NCBI RefSeq assembly: GCF_002155425.1
Contig: NZ_MUYG01000009.1
Location: 124,001 to 188,000, forward strand
From: Erythrobacter donghaensis
GTDB taxonomy: Bacteria > Pseudomonadota > Alphaproteobacteria > Sphingomonadales > Sphingomonadaceae
DNA length: 64,000 nt
Reading direction: 5' to 3'
The notes under the pieces are model-generated. The model had not been told where the DNA came from. It did no database searches and saw only the letters and a list, made by a program, of their open reading frames with translations. The position numbers and the translations under genes are program-made. This document shows, one piece after another, positions 46,591 through 55,604 of this stretch; positions within the stretch are counted from its first letter, which is position 1, and each line of letters opens with the position of its first letter.

Positions 46591-47846
46591 AGCTGACGCA
46601 GACCGTCTTTTGCGCCGCAATCGCGCTCGTTGCGGCTCTGGCACCGGGCAGCCTTGCCGCCCAGCAAGCCTCGCCGCCGCCTCCCGTCTTCCGCCCGCCG
46701 CCTGTCGCATTGGCGCTGCACAAGGCGCACTGCGGCCCCGAAGCGATTGTGCTGCCTGACCAGCGGATCGGCATCGACCGCATCGCCTTCACGGCCGAGC
46801 CGGGGCAGCCCGCCCGGCTGATCCTTTGCCTCGATGAACCTGCGATTGCAGAGGCGATCCCGGTCAATACGGTAGAGCGCGCACTGGCCTTCCTCGCCTA
46901 TCGCCCGTTCGCGCCGTTCTGGCCCGCGGCCGAGATGCGCTGGGGCGATGATCTGTCGATCCTGCGAGACGAGGTGCGCCGCACGCCGATGTCGCAGGCG
47001 CTGGCGGATTACACCTATGCGCCGCTGATGTCGTCGCGTGCCGCGCGCGCCTTCGTCACCTCGCGCACCGCAGCCAATGCCGGCGACTATCAGCAGGCGC
47101 GCGCTGTGATCATCACCGATCTGGCGCGGCTGGATGCGGCGCGGCGCAAGGCACCCGAGCGGTTCGACGGCGATTTCGAGATGTCGCTGATGCTCTCGCG
47201 CGTCGCCTATCTTGATGCCCTGCGCGACGGACCCTCGGCAGGCGCGGATAGCTTGCGCGATCTGATCGCGCGCTTTCCGATCGCGGAGGAATATCTCCCC
47301 AATTCGCTGACCAATCACGCCGCCTTTCTGGCTGAAGCCGGACGCGGGGAAGAGGCGCTGCAAGTAATGACGCCGCTGCTCAGTGATTGGCAACGCAGTG
47401 ATACTGATGCAGATTTTTACCAGATTCCCGGCAGCATGCGCGAATTCAGCTGGATCATGGCCTGCGCCCTCCACCACACTTCCTCGCCCGAGGCTGCCGC
47501 ACCCTTCGTGCGGTTGGTCAACTCCCGGCGCCGTCAGCCGGTCGATCCTTACGTGGTCTGGACGCGCAGCAATGGCGAGATCAGGCTGCGGATGGCCAAG
47601 TGCATGGGCGATGAAGCCGGTTTCGTCGAGGCCGTGCGGCTGGATCCGCCGGGCATCCTGTCGAGCGCCTGGCTGGAATTGCAGGACGATAGTCGGGCGA
47701 TGGTCGGCACACGCGTGTTCGACCCCGAAACCCGCCGTCGGCTCGCTGCAGAGGTCGGCGGCGACTATCGGCCGCTGCCCGAACGCTATCGCCCCGCGCT
47801 GAGGGGCTGGATGGACGAAGCTGCGGAAGCATCACCGCGTGACTGA
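46587..47846 (+). CDS. Secreted protein of unknown function
   Basis: A 419-aa exported protein that I do not recognise. It has a signal peptide (MKLTQTVFCAAIALVAALAP, then SLAA) and a mature part that is mostly helical. The middle (residues 150-330) has the amphipathic feel of tetratricopeptide-type repeats, without a match I can name (AGDYQQARAVIITDLARLDA, LTNHAAFLAEAGRGEEALQV). The start is ATGA-coupled to the MHS transporter and the end overlaps alr by 8 bases, so these three form an operon. A periplasmic partner of the transporter is possible but unproven. Confidence 0.7.
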   Translation: MKLTQTVFCAAIALVAALAPGSLAAQQASPPPPVFRPPPVALALHKAHCGPEAIVLPDQRIGIDRIAFTAEPGQPARLILCLDEPAIAEAIPVNTVERALAFLAYRPFAPFWPAAEMRWGDDLSILRDEVRRTPMSQALADYTYAPLMSSRAARAFVTSRTAANAGDYQQARAVIITDLARLDAARRKAPERFDGDFEMSLMLSRVAYLDALRDGPSAGADSLRDLIARFPIAEEYLPNSLTNHAAFLAEAGRGEEALQVMTPLLSDWQRSDTDADFYQIPGSMREFSWIMACALHHTSSPEAAAPFVRLVNSRRRQPVDPYVVWTRSNGEIRLRMAKCMGDEAGFVEAVRLDPPGILSSAWLELQDDSRAMVGTRVFDPETRRRLAAEVGGDYRPLPERYRPALRGWMDEAAEASPRD

Positions 47847-48888
47847 CCTTCTTCCTCCGCCGGCGACCCTGCGCCTGACGCCCGATCTGGAAGCGCTGGC
47901 GGCCAACTGGCGCGCGCTCGATGCGCTGTCCGGCCCGGCGCGTGCCGGTGCGGCGGTCAAGGCGGATGCCTATGGCCTTGGCGTCGACGCCTGCGTTCCG
48001 GTGCTGCGCGATGCCGGGTGCGAGGCGTTTTTCGTCGCGCACTGGAGCGAAGTCGCAGGCGTGATCCGGCATGTCCCTGGCGCGCAGGTGGCAGTGCTGC
48101 ACGGGGTGCTCTCCGATGCCGAGTGCGCCTATGCTCGCGCCACGGGGGTGGTGCCGGTGATCAACTCGCTCGATCAGGCCGAACGCTGGATGGCGAGCGG
48201 GGGCGGGCTGTGCCATCTGATGGTCGACACCGGGATCAACCGCCTCGGTATCGCGCCCGCCGAGGCGAGCGACCCCCGCGTCGCCGCGCTCGAGATCGAC
48301 GTGCTGATGAGCCACCTCGCCAGCGCGGACGAGCGCACCGCGATGAACCGGATGCAGGCCGAGTTGCTGCGCGAAGCGGCGGATGCCATCCCCCACCGGT
48401 GGCTCAGCCTCGCCAACAGTGCAGGTGTCGGGCTGGGGGCGGATTTCGCCTTCGATCTGACGCGGCCGGGCATTGCGCTCTACGGCGGCGTGCCGCGCGA
48501 AGAACTGGTGGGGCACATTCGCCCGGTCGCCCGTGTCGAGGCGCAGGTGCTGCAATGCCGCCAGATCGCGCCGGGCGAGGGCGTGGGCTACAATGCCACC
48601 TTCATCGCCAACACCCACATGCGGGTGGGCACGGTCTCGATCGGCTATGCCGACGGCTTCCTGCGCGCGCGCGGCCCCGGCAATGCGCTGTGGCACGAAG
48701 GGCGACGGCTGCCGATCCTCGGCAAAGTGTCGATGGACATGGTGGTGATCGATCTCTCCGCCGCGCCCGATTGCCGGGCCGGGGAGTGGGTCGAGGTGCC
48801 TTGGGACATCACCGATGCTGCACAGCAAAACGGCCTGTCACCTTACGAAATGCTGACGGTCATCGGGCAAAGATTGCGTCCGCGTTAG
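47839..48888 (+). CDS. alr: Alanine racemase
   Basis: A PLP enzyme that makes D-alanine for the cell wall. The 349-aa protein has the PLP lysine in AVKADAYGLG (about residue 36), the catalytic Tyr region GEGVGYNATFIA, the PLP-phosphate contacts near LANSAGVG, and the beta-domain end LGKVSMDMVVIDLS. It starts with GTG, 8 bases before the end of the preceding gene. The protein is a little shorter than the E. coli enzyme, mostly at the N-terminus. Confidence 0.93.
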   Translation: MTDLLPPPATLRLTPDLEALAANWRALDALSGPARAGAAVKADAYGLGVDACVPVLRDAGCEAFFVAHWSEVAGVIRHVPGAQVAVLHGVLSDAECAYARATGVVPVINSLDQAERWMASGGGLCHLMVDTGINRLGIAPAEASDPRVAALEIDVLMSHLASADERTAMNRMQAELLREAADAIPHRWLSLANSAGVGLGADFAFDLTRPGIALYGGVPREELVGHIRPVARVEAQVLQCRQIAPGEGVGYNATFIANTHMRVGTVSIGYADGFLRARGPGNALWHEGRRLPILGKVSMDMVVIDLSAAPDCRAGEWVEVPWDITDAAQQNGLSPYEMLTVIGQRLRPR

Positions 48889-48907
48889 CCGCTGCGAGCG
48901 GTGCTTA

Positions 48908-48918
48908 TTGCACTGCAA
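48908..48918 (+). promoter_or_regulatory. TTGC palindrome upstream of phaR
   Basis: TTGCACTGCAA is a perfect inverted repeat (TTGC, three bases, GCAA), followed nearby by GTGTGCAGGTGC. It is 58 bases ahead of the phaR start. PhaR proteins bind TGC-rich sites and autoregulate, so an autoregulatory operator is plausible. Confidence 0.4.
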
Positions 48919-48975
48919 TGTGTGCAGGTGCTAAGAAGATCCTCATCGGGATCAATCGACGGGAACGCGAACATA

Positions 48976-49554
48976 ATGGTTGGCAGGGCGAAAGCGGCAT
49001 CGGGCGAAGCAGGCGATGCCATCATCATCAAGAAATACGCCAACCGGCGGCTCTACAACACCGCCTCTTCCAGCTATATCACGCTGGAAGACCTTGCAAA
49101 AATGGTGCGCGAGAATGTCGAGTTCCAGGTGCTCGACGCCAAGACCGGGGATGACATCACCCACCAGATCCTGACCCAGATCATCATGGACGAGGAAGCC
49201 AGCGGCGGGCAGCAGATGCTTCCCGTCAGCTTCCTCAGGCAGCTGATCGGGATGTATGGCAATTCGATGCAGGCGATGATGCCGTCCTATCTCGAAGCCA
49301 GCATGACCAATTTCCGCGAAAACCAGTCGAAGATCCGCGAAGCCTTCGAAAAGGGCATCAGCGCGACGCCCTTTGCTGCGCTGCACGAAACCAACATGGC
49401 GATGATGCGCGCGGCGGCCGATGTGTTCATGCCGGGCATGGGCAAGGCGAAGGACAAGCCCAAGCCGGCTGCCAGCGAAGCACCCGACGAGATCGCTGTG
49501 CTGCGCGAACAGATGGCGGCAATGCAAAAGAAGCTGGACGAGCTCAGCAAATAG
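48976..49554 (+). CDS. phaR: Polyhydroxyalkanoate synthesis repressor PhaR
   Basis: A repressor that controls phasin and PHA-synthesis genes and senses PHA granules by binding to them. The 192-aa protein has the N-terminal DNA-binding domain of the PHB accumulation regulator (IIIKKYANRRLYNTASSSYI, then TLEDLAKMVRENVEFQVLDA) and the two-part PHA-binding region (QQMLPVSFLRQLIGMYGNSM, and REAFEKG). A coiled coil ends the protein. The start is ATG 48976. No PHA synthase is in this window, so it acts at a distance. Neighbours are alr and proS. Confidence 0.92.
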   Translation: MVGRAKAASGEAGDAIIIKKYANRRLYNTASSSYITLEDLAKMVRENVEFQVLDAKTGDDITHQILTQIIMDEEASGGQQMLPVSFLRQLIGMYGNSMQAMMPSYLEASMTNFRENQSKIREAFEKGISATPFAALHETNMAMMRAAADVFMPGMGKAKDKPKPAASEAPDEIAVLREQMAAMQKKLDELSK

Positions 49555-49601
49555 CCCGAAGGGCGCGGGCCAAATTTCAACTCCAGTCAGAAAGCCCCGA
49601 C

Positions 49602-51146
49602 GTGTCCCAGATCCGCCACGCGCTTACCCTCAAGCGTGCCGACGATTTCGCCAAGTGGTATCAGGAAGTCATCTCCGCCGCCGATCTCGCCGAGGAATCC
49701 GGCGTGCGCGGCTGCATGGTAATCAAGCCGTGGGGCTACGGCATCTGGGAACGTATTCAGCGGTTGATGGACGACCGGATCAAGGCTGCGGGCGTCCAGA
49801 ACTGCTACTTTCCGCTGTTCATCCCGCTGGCCAACTTCACCCGCGAGGCGGAACATGTCGAAGGCTTTGCCAAGGAAATGGCGGTCGTCACGCACCACCG
49901 CCTGATTTCGGACGGGAAGGGCGGGCTGATCCCCGATCCCGAGGCGAAGCTGGAAGAGCCGCTGGTGGTGCGCCCCACCTCGGAAACGATTATCGGCGAT
50001 GCCATGGCGCGCTGGATCCAGTCGTGGCGCGACCTGCCGCTGCTGACCAACCAGTGGGCCAACGTGGTGCGCTGGGAAATGCGCACGCGAATGTTCCTGC
50101 GCACCAGCGAATTCCTTTGGCAGGAAGGCCATACTGCGCACGAAAACCGCGAACAGGCACTCGCCGAAACGCACCGCGCGCTTGAAATGTACCGCGCCTG
50201 TGCGGAGGATGATCTCGCGCTCCCCGTGATTGCGGGCGAGAAGCCCGAGAACGAACGGTTCCCCGGCGCTGTCGAGACCTGGTCGATCGAAGCGATGATG
50301 CAGGACGGCAAGGCGCTGCAAGCTGGTACCAGCCATTACCTCGGCACCAATTTCGCTCACGCCGCGGGCATCCAGTTTCAGGACCGCGAGGGTAGCCAGC
50401 AATATTGCCACACCACCAGCTGGGGGGTCTCGACCCGGCTGATCGGCGGGGTGATCATGACTCACGGCGACGATGACGGGCTGCGCGTCCCGCCCGCGAT
50501 CGCGCCGCAGCAGATCATCATTATCCCGATGCTGCGCGAGGCTCCCGAAGATGCCGAGCTGATCGCCTATTGCGATCAGGTGCGCGCCGCGCTCGCCGCG
50601 CAGACCGCGCTGGGTGAGCGCATCCGCGTGCTGCTTGACACCAAGCCCGGCAAGTCGGCTGCCAAGCGCTGGGACTGGGTCCGCAAGGGCGCGCCCGTCA
50701 TCATCGAAGTCGGCCCGCGCGACATGGCCGAAGGCAAGGTCGCTGTCCTGCGCCGCGACAAGCTGTGGAACGCCGAGAACGGCAAGCCCGCCTTCACCTA
50801 TCCTGCGCATGGCGATTTCGTGGCCGGAGCCGGAGCGCTGCTCGAAGAGATTCAGTCCTCGCTTTATGAAGAAGCCCGCGCCCGGCGCGATGCCAATATC
50901 ACCCGTGGCCTCACCAATTGGGCGGCTGTGGTCGATCACTTCGAGAAGGGCGGGAAATATCCCGGCTGGGTCGAGGTCGAGTGGGCCAAACCCACCGGCG
51001 CGGCGCTCGATGCGGTGGTCGAAAAGCTGAAGGCGGTGAAGCTCACCATCCGCAATGTCCCGCGCGGCGGCGATGCGGCGAGCGGCACTTGCATCTTCAC
51101 CGGCGAACCGGCGGTCGAGCGCATTCTGGTGGCGCGCGCCTACTAG
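49602..51146 (+). CDS. proS: Prolyl-tRNA synthetase, archaeal/eukaryotic type
   Basis: It charges tRNA-Pro. At 514 aa, it is the class II form without the long editing insertion of the usual bacterial ProS, the ProS type found in many alphaproteobacteria and in archaea. Class II motifs are visible: motif 2 LRTSEFLWQEGHTAH and motif 3 GVIMTHGDDDGLRVPPAIAP. The C-terminal anticodon-binding domain follows, then a zinc-like tail ending LVARAY. It starts with GTG 49602 (MSQIRHALTLKRADDFAKWY). Confidence 0.96.
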   Translation: MSQIRHALTLKRADDFAKWYQEVISAADLAEESGVRGCMVIKPWGYGIWERIQRLMDDRIKAAGVQNCYFPLFIPLANFTREAEHVEGFAKEMAVVTHHRLISDGKGGLIPDPEAKLEEPLVVRPTSETIIGDAMARWIQSWRDLPLLTNQWANVVRWEMRTRMFLRTSEFLWQEGHTAHENREQALAETHRALEMYRACAEDDLALPVIAGEKPENERFPGAVETWSIEAMMQDGKALQAGTSHYLGTNFAHAAGIQFQDREGSQQYCHTTSWGVSTRLIGGVIMTHGDDDGLRVPPAIAPQQIIIIPMLREAPEDAELIAYCDQVRAALAAQTALGERIRVLLDTKPGKSAAKRWDWVRKGAPVIIEVGPRDMAEGKVAVLRRDKLWNAENGKPAFTYPAHGDFVAGAGALLEEIQSSLYEEARARRDANITRGLTNWAAVVDHFEKGGKYPGWVEVEWAKPTGAALDAVVEKLKAVKLTIRNVPRGGDAASGTCIFTGEPAVERILVARAY

Positions 51147-51183
51147 GCTTGCGCCGACCGGCAGGGGTTGGCAGACAGGGGGC

Positions 51184-52569
51184 ATGATCAAACGTGCCCT
51201 TTTGCTTGCCGCCCTCGCGGCCGCACCGCTCGCCGCCCAGACCCATCCCGCCGAACAGGTCACCGAAGACCGGCTAAGGGCCGACGTCGAAACGCTGGTC
51301 GGCTTCGGCACCCGCCACACGCTGTCTTCGCAGGACGATCCGCAGCGCGGGATCGGCGCGGCGGTGAACTGGGCCCTCGATGAATTCCGTCGCATCGGCG
51401 CGAAGTGCGACAATTGCCTCGAAGTCATGCCGGTCGGCGAGGTGATCCAGCCCGATGGTCGCCGCATCCCGACGCCGACGCTGGTGCGCAATGCGGTCGC
51501 GATCCAGCGCGGCACCGAGCGGCCCAATGAAGTCGTGATCGTGCAGGGCCACATCGACAGCCGCGTCTCCGATGCGCTCGATTTCACCAGCGACGCGCCC
51601 GGCGCGAATGACGATGGTTCGGGTTCTGCACTAGTGCTCGAAGCGGCGCGTGTGCTGAGCGGGACGAAATACCCCTCAACCATCATCTACGCGCTGCTCT
51701 CGGGCGAGGAGCAGGGCCTGTTCGGCGGGCGGATTCTCGCCGACTGGGCCGAGGCGCAGGGCTTCACCGTCAAGGCGGTGCTCAACAACGACATCGTCGG
51801 CAATTCCTGCGGGAAGGACGGCTATTGCGAGCCCAAGGCGGTACGCGTGTTCTCCGAAGGCCCGCGCGCCGATCTGACCGATGCTTTGCGCGCCGCCGCG
51901 ACCCGCTTCGGCGGCGAGAACGACACCCCCTCACGCAACCTGTCGCGCTGGGTCGCGGGGCTTGCGGATAAACACGCTGACGAAATGCAGGTCCGCCAGA
52001 TTTGGCGCACCGACCGCATGGGTCGCGGCGGGGATCAGGTGCCGTTCCTCCAGAAGGGCTACCCCGCGATCCGCTTTTCCGTCGGGGTCGAGGATTACGA
52101 CCACCAGCATCAGGATCTGCGGACCGAAGACGGCGTGTTCTACGGCGACACCATCGAAGAGATGGATTTCGCCTATCTCGCCGGGGTGACGAAACTGAAC
52201 GTGCGCGCATTGGATGCGCTCGCCCGCGCGCCGATGCCGCCGAAGGTGACGGTGGATGCTGCGGTGAAAACTTACACCGACCTTAAGTGGGACGAGGTTC
52301 TGGGTGGTCGCCAGTTCCGCATTTTCAAACGGACGACCGATGCGCCAGCTTGGCCTCAGGAAGCGGAGCGGGTCATCGAAATGAAGGGCGACCACGGCTA
52401 CGACGAAGGCGGCAACTTCGTATCGTGGCGAACCGCGACAAAGTTCACGCTCGAAGGCGTCCGCGGCGACGACTGGATTTTCGGTGTCGCAGCCTGTGCG
52501 GGCGACTACTGCTCACCCGTTTCCAGTGCCGTCCCCGGCGGCGCGTTCGAACCAGTGGCAAAGGAATAG
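51184..52569 (+). CDS. Exported M28-family aminopeptidase
   Basis: A zinc-dependent exopeptidase in the periplasm. The 461-aa protein has a short signal peptide (MIKRALLLAALAAAPLAA). Two-zinc site residues are His in VQGHIDSR, Asp in GANDDGSGSAL, the Glu pair in SGEEQGLFGG, Asp in NNDIVGN and the late His in DYDHQHQDLR. A C-terminal beta domain, probably fibronectin-type, follows from about residue 370. It is 37 bases behind proS. Confidence 0.88.
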   Translation: MIKRALLLAALAAAPLAAQTHPAEQVTEDRLRADVETLVGFGTRHTLSSQDDPQRGIGAAVNWALDEFRRIGAKCDNCLEVMPVGEVIQPDGRRIPTPTLVRNAVAIQRGTERPNEVVIVQGHIDSRVSDALDFTSDAPGANDDGSGSALVLEAARVLSGTKYPSTIIYALLSGEEQGLFGGRILADWAEAQGFTVKAVLNNDIVGNSCGKDGYCEPKAVRVFSEGPRADLTDALRAAATRFGGENDTPSRNLSRWVAGLADKHADEMQVRQIWRTDRMGRGGDQVPFLQKGYPAIRFSVGVEDYDHQHQDLRTEDGVFYGDTIEEMDFAYLAGVTKLNVRALDALARAPMPPKVTVDAAVKTYTDLKWDEVLGGRQFRIFKRTTDAPAWPQEAERVIEMKGDHGYDEGGNFVSWRTATKFTLEGVRGDDWIFGVAACAGDYCSPVSSAVPGGAFEPVAKE

Positions 52570-52574
52570 GACCT

Positions 52575-52677
52575 CGTCATTGCGAGCAAAGCGAAGCAAT
52601 CCATGAACCCACGTCGCCGCTTGTTGCAGCATTCGGCCATGGATTGCCGCGTCGCCTAAAGGCTCCTCGCAATGACG
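52575..52677 (+). repeat. Interspersed palindromic element
   Basis: A 103-base inverted-repeat element. The ends CGTCATTGCGAG (52575-52586) and CTCGCAATGACG (52666-52677) are perfect inverted repeats, and inner arms with GCAATCCATG and CATGGATTGC also pair. This is the widespread CGTCATTGCGAG...GCAATCC repeat found in many copies in proteobacterial genomes. It fills the space between the M28 gene and rnr and is transcribed in the rnr leader. Confidence 0.8.
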
Positions 52678-52700
52678 AAGTTGATCGGTTAGGGGTGGGC

Positions 52701-55001
52701 ATGCCCAAGCCCCCCAAACTTCCACAAGGAATGCCGACACCGCAACAGGTGCTCGACTTCATCCAGTCCTCCGACATTCCCGCTGGCAAGCGCGAGATCG
52801 CCAAGGCCTTTGGCCTCAAGGGGCAGGAGAAGATCAAGCTAAAGGCCCTGCTCAAGGACATGGCCGAAGATGGCCTGATCGACGGAAAGAAGAGCGCCTT
52901 TCACCGCATGGGCGGAGTGCCCAAGGTCACCACGCTCAGGATCGTCGACATCGACGATGGCGACCTCATCGCCGAGCCCGACAATTGGGACCCCGAGGCC
53001 CCCGGCAAGCCGCCGCGCCTCACCATCCGCGAACCGCGCCCCAAACCCGGCGTCAAGCGCCCGCCTGCACTCAAGCGCGGTGACCGGGTGCTCGCCCGCA
53101 CCGAGGAGACCGAGACGGGCTGGCGCGCGCATGTGATGAAGAAGCTGCCGTCGCGCACCGAGGGGCTGATGGGCGTGGTTGAGATCGACAAGGCCGGCAA
53201 GGCGTGGCTTGCGCCGGTCGACAAGCGCGTGCGCCAGTCCACGCCGATTGCCGATCGCGGCGAGGCCGAGGCGGGACAGCTTGTGATCGCCGAACGCGTA
53301 GGGCGTTCCGAAAGGGCAGGCGTGAAGGTGGTCGAGGTGATCGGCGATCCGCTCGCACCGCGTTCCTTCAGCATGATCGCGATCGCCAAGCACGACATCC
53401 CGTACATCTTCCCCGAGGAGGTGCTGGAAGAGGCCCCGCGCGCCGCCAAGCTCAAGCTGTCGGACAAGGCGCGCGAAGACCTCAGGCACCTCCCCATCGT
53501 CGCCATCGACCCGGCCGATGCGCGCGATCACGATGACGCGATCTCGGCCGAACCAGACGGGCAGGGCGGGTTCAACGCGCTCGTCGCTATCGCCGATGTC
53601 AGCTTCTACGTTCGCCCCGGCTCCGCGCTCGACCGCGAGGCGAGGAAGCGCGGGAACTCGGTCTATTTCCCCGACCGCGTGGTACCGATGCTGCCCGAGG
53701 TGCTGAGCGCCGATGTCTGCTCGCTCAAGGAGGGCGAGGACCGCGCCGCGATGGCCTGTCACCTCCACATCAATGCCGATGGCAAGGTCTCGAGCTTCCG
53801 CTTCACCCGCGCGCTGGTGCGGATCGCGCACAACATCGCCTATGAGGATGCGCAGAAGGCGGTGGACGAAGGCAATCCCCCCGAATACCTCGCCAACCTA
53901 TGGGCCGCATGGAAGGCGCTGGCCGCCGCTCGCCATGCCCGCGATCCGCTCGAGCTGGAACTGCCCGAACGCCGCGTGGTGCTCAATGAAAAGGGCCAGA
54001 TCGCTGAAATCGCCATCCGCGAACGCCTCGATGCGCACCGCGTGGTCGAGGATTTCATGATCGCCGCCAACGTCGCGGCGGCCAAGGCGCTCGAAGCGAA
54101 GACCGCCCCCGTCGTCTACCGCGTCCACGAGCCGCCGAGCCGCGAGAAGCTGATCGCGCTGCGCGATTACCTCGCCACCATGGGCAAGAAGCTGGCGCTG
54201 GGCCAGGTGGTGACGCCGGGCCTGTTCAACCGGATGCTCAAGGACGTCACCGACGAGGCCGAGAAGGCGCTGGTGATGGAGGCGGTGCTGCGCAGCCAGA
54301 CGCAGGCCTATTACGGGCCGGCGAATGCGGGGCACTTCGGGCTGTCACTGGGCAGCTACGCACACTTTACCTCGCCGATCCGCCGCTATTCCGATCTGCT
54401 GGTTCACCGCGCGCTGGTCGACGCCTACAAGCTCGAACAGCCCGCCCCGCCGGGTTCAATGCCGGCCACCTCCGGCCTGTCCGACCGCGACCGCGCGAGC
54501 CTGCAGCAGGTCTCCGACGCGATCAGCCAGACTGAGCGCCGCGCAATGGAGGCCGAGCGCGACACCATCGACCGCTATGTCGCAGCCTGGCTCTCTGCAC
54601 GAGTAGGCGAGGTGTTCGACACCCGCATCACCGGGGTGCAGGCCTTCGGCTTCTTCGCCACAATCGTTGGCCTCGGCGGAGACGGGCTGGTGCCGATCTC
54701 GACGCTAGGCCGCGAATATTTCCGCCATGATGAGGCCGCGCAGGCGCTGGTTGGCACCGACAGCGGCACCACCTTCGCCAGCGGCGACCGGCTCAAGCTG
54801 AAGCTGGCGGAGGCCAATCCGCTCACCGGCGCGCTGAAGTTTGTGCTGCCCGATGCCGATGCCGGCGCAATCGAGCCGCGCGGCAATCGGCCAGACGATC
54901 GAAACGGTGGGGCAGGGCGAGCACCGAAAAAGGCGGGCAAGTTCACCGTCGGCAAGCGCGGGCGTCCCGGCAATATCCGCCATCAGGGACGCCGGAAATA
55001 G
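52701..55001 (+). CDS. rnr: Ribonuclease R
   Basis: A processive 3'-5' exoribonuclease that digests structured RNA. The 766-aa protein has an N-terminal winged helix (LDFIQSSDIPAGKREIAKAF), cold-shock domains, the RNB catalytic centre with DPADARDHDDAISAE (three active-site Asp), and an S1 domain near residues 620-700 followed by a basic tail (GKFTVGKRGRPGNIRHQGRR). ATG 52701 is the only start consistent with the family. The open frame back to 52287 lies in the previous gene and in the repeat. Confidence 0.95.
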   Translation: MPKPPKLPQGMPTPQQVLDFIQSSDIPAGKREIAKAFGLKGQEKIKLKALLKDMAEDGLIDGKKSAFHRMGGVPKVTTLRIVDIDDGDLIAEPDNWDPEAPGKPPRLTIREPRPKPGVKRPPALKRGDRVLARTEETETGWRAHVMKKLPSRTEGLMGVVEIDKAGKAWLAPVDKRVRQSTPIADRGEAEAGQLVIAERVGRSERAGVKVVEVIGDPLAPRSFSMIAIAKHDIPYIFPEEVLEEAPRAAKLKLSDKAREDLRHLPIVAIDPADARDHDDAISAEPDGQGGFNALVAIADVSFYVRPGSALDREARKRGNSVYFPDRVVPMLPEVLSADVCSLKEGEDRAAMACHLHINADGKVSSFRFTRALVRIAHNIAYEDAQKAVDEGNPPEYLANLWAAWKALAAARHARDPLELELPERRVVLNEKGQIAEIAIRERLDAHRVVEDFMIAANVAAAKALEAKTAPVVYRVHEPPSREKLIALRDYLATMGKKLALGQVVTPGLFNRMLKDVTDEAEKALVMEAVLRSQTQAYYGPANAGHFGLSLGSYAHFTSPIRRYSDLLVHRALVDAYKLEQPAPPGSMPATSGLSDRDRASLQQVSDAISQTERRAMEAERDTIDRYVAAWLSARVGEVFDTRITGVQAFGFFATIVGLGGDGLVPISTLGREYFRHDEAAQALVGTDSGTTFASGDRLKLKLAEANPLTGALKFVLPDADAGAIEPRGNRPDDRNGGAGRAPKKAGKFTVGKRGRPGNIRHQGRRK

Positions 55002-55008
55002 CGCCGCG

Positions 55009-55455
55009 TCAGTGCTCGCTCATGGTCTCGTCGTAATCGGCGGGGATGACGTAGAGCGGGCAGGGCAGGTTTCCGGCGGCAGCTGAGAAATGCGTCACCA
55101 GCGGGCCGGGCGCCGCGCCCTTGGCAGCGCCGAGCACCAGCGCGGCGACCTCGGCGTGTTCTGCCAGAAACTCGCTGACGATCTTCTGGCCCTGTCCGAT
55201 CTTGACCGAGATTGTCGGCATGATCCCGCTTTCGGCGAGCAGATTGCCTGCCACGCCATGCGCCAGCATCTCGGCCCGGTCGCGGGCTTCCTCCTCGATC
55301 GTCGCCTGCACCGCACCAAAGGCCGAGAAGTTCTGCTGCGGCACCAGCGCCAGCAGGTGCACCGCGCCGCCAACGGCCACCGCCCGGCGCGCGGCATAGC
55401 GCAAGGCGGAGGTCGCCTCTTCGCTCTCGTCGATGATGACCAGGAATGTGCGCAT
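55009..55455 (-). CDS. Universal stress protein
   Basis: A 148-aa single-domain UspA-type protein. The N-terminus MRTFLVIIDESEEATSALRY and the C-terminal LVLGAAKGAAPGPLVTHFSA, then NLPCPLYVIP, fit the fold. The ATP loop GxxGx9GS is degenerate, so nucleotide binding is doubtful. It is on the minus strand between rnr (converging, 7 bases) and pdhC (diverging, 149 bases). Confidence 0.88.
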   Translation of the reverse strand: MRTFLVIIDESEEATSALRYAARRAVAVGGAVHLLALVPQQNFSAFGAVQATIEEEARDRAEMLAHGVAGNLLAESGIMPTISVKIGQGQKIVSEFLAEHAEVAALVLGAAKGAAPGPLVTHFSAAAGNLPCPLYVIPADYDETMSEH

Positions 55456-55604
55456 TGTGTCAGGCCCCGTTGGGCTGCGAGGTATCAATGCATTCGTATG
55501 GATTGGCAAGCCTTGCGCGCGGATTGGACATTCCGGGTCTTGCCCGACGCTAGGGAATTGGCCAGAGACGGGCCAAGGATCGAACACGGGAGTTTCAACG
55601 GATC

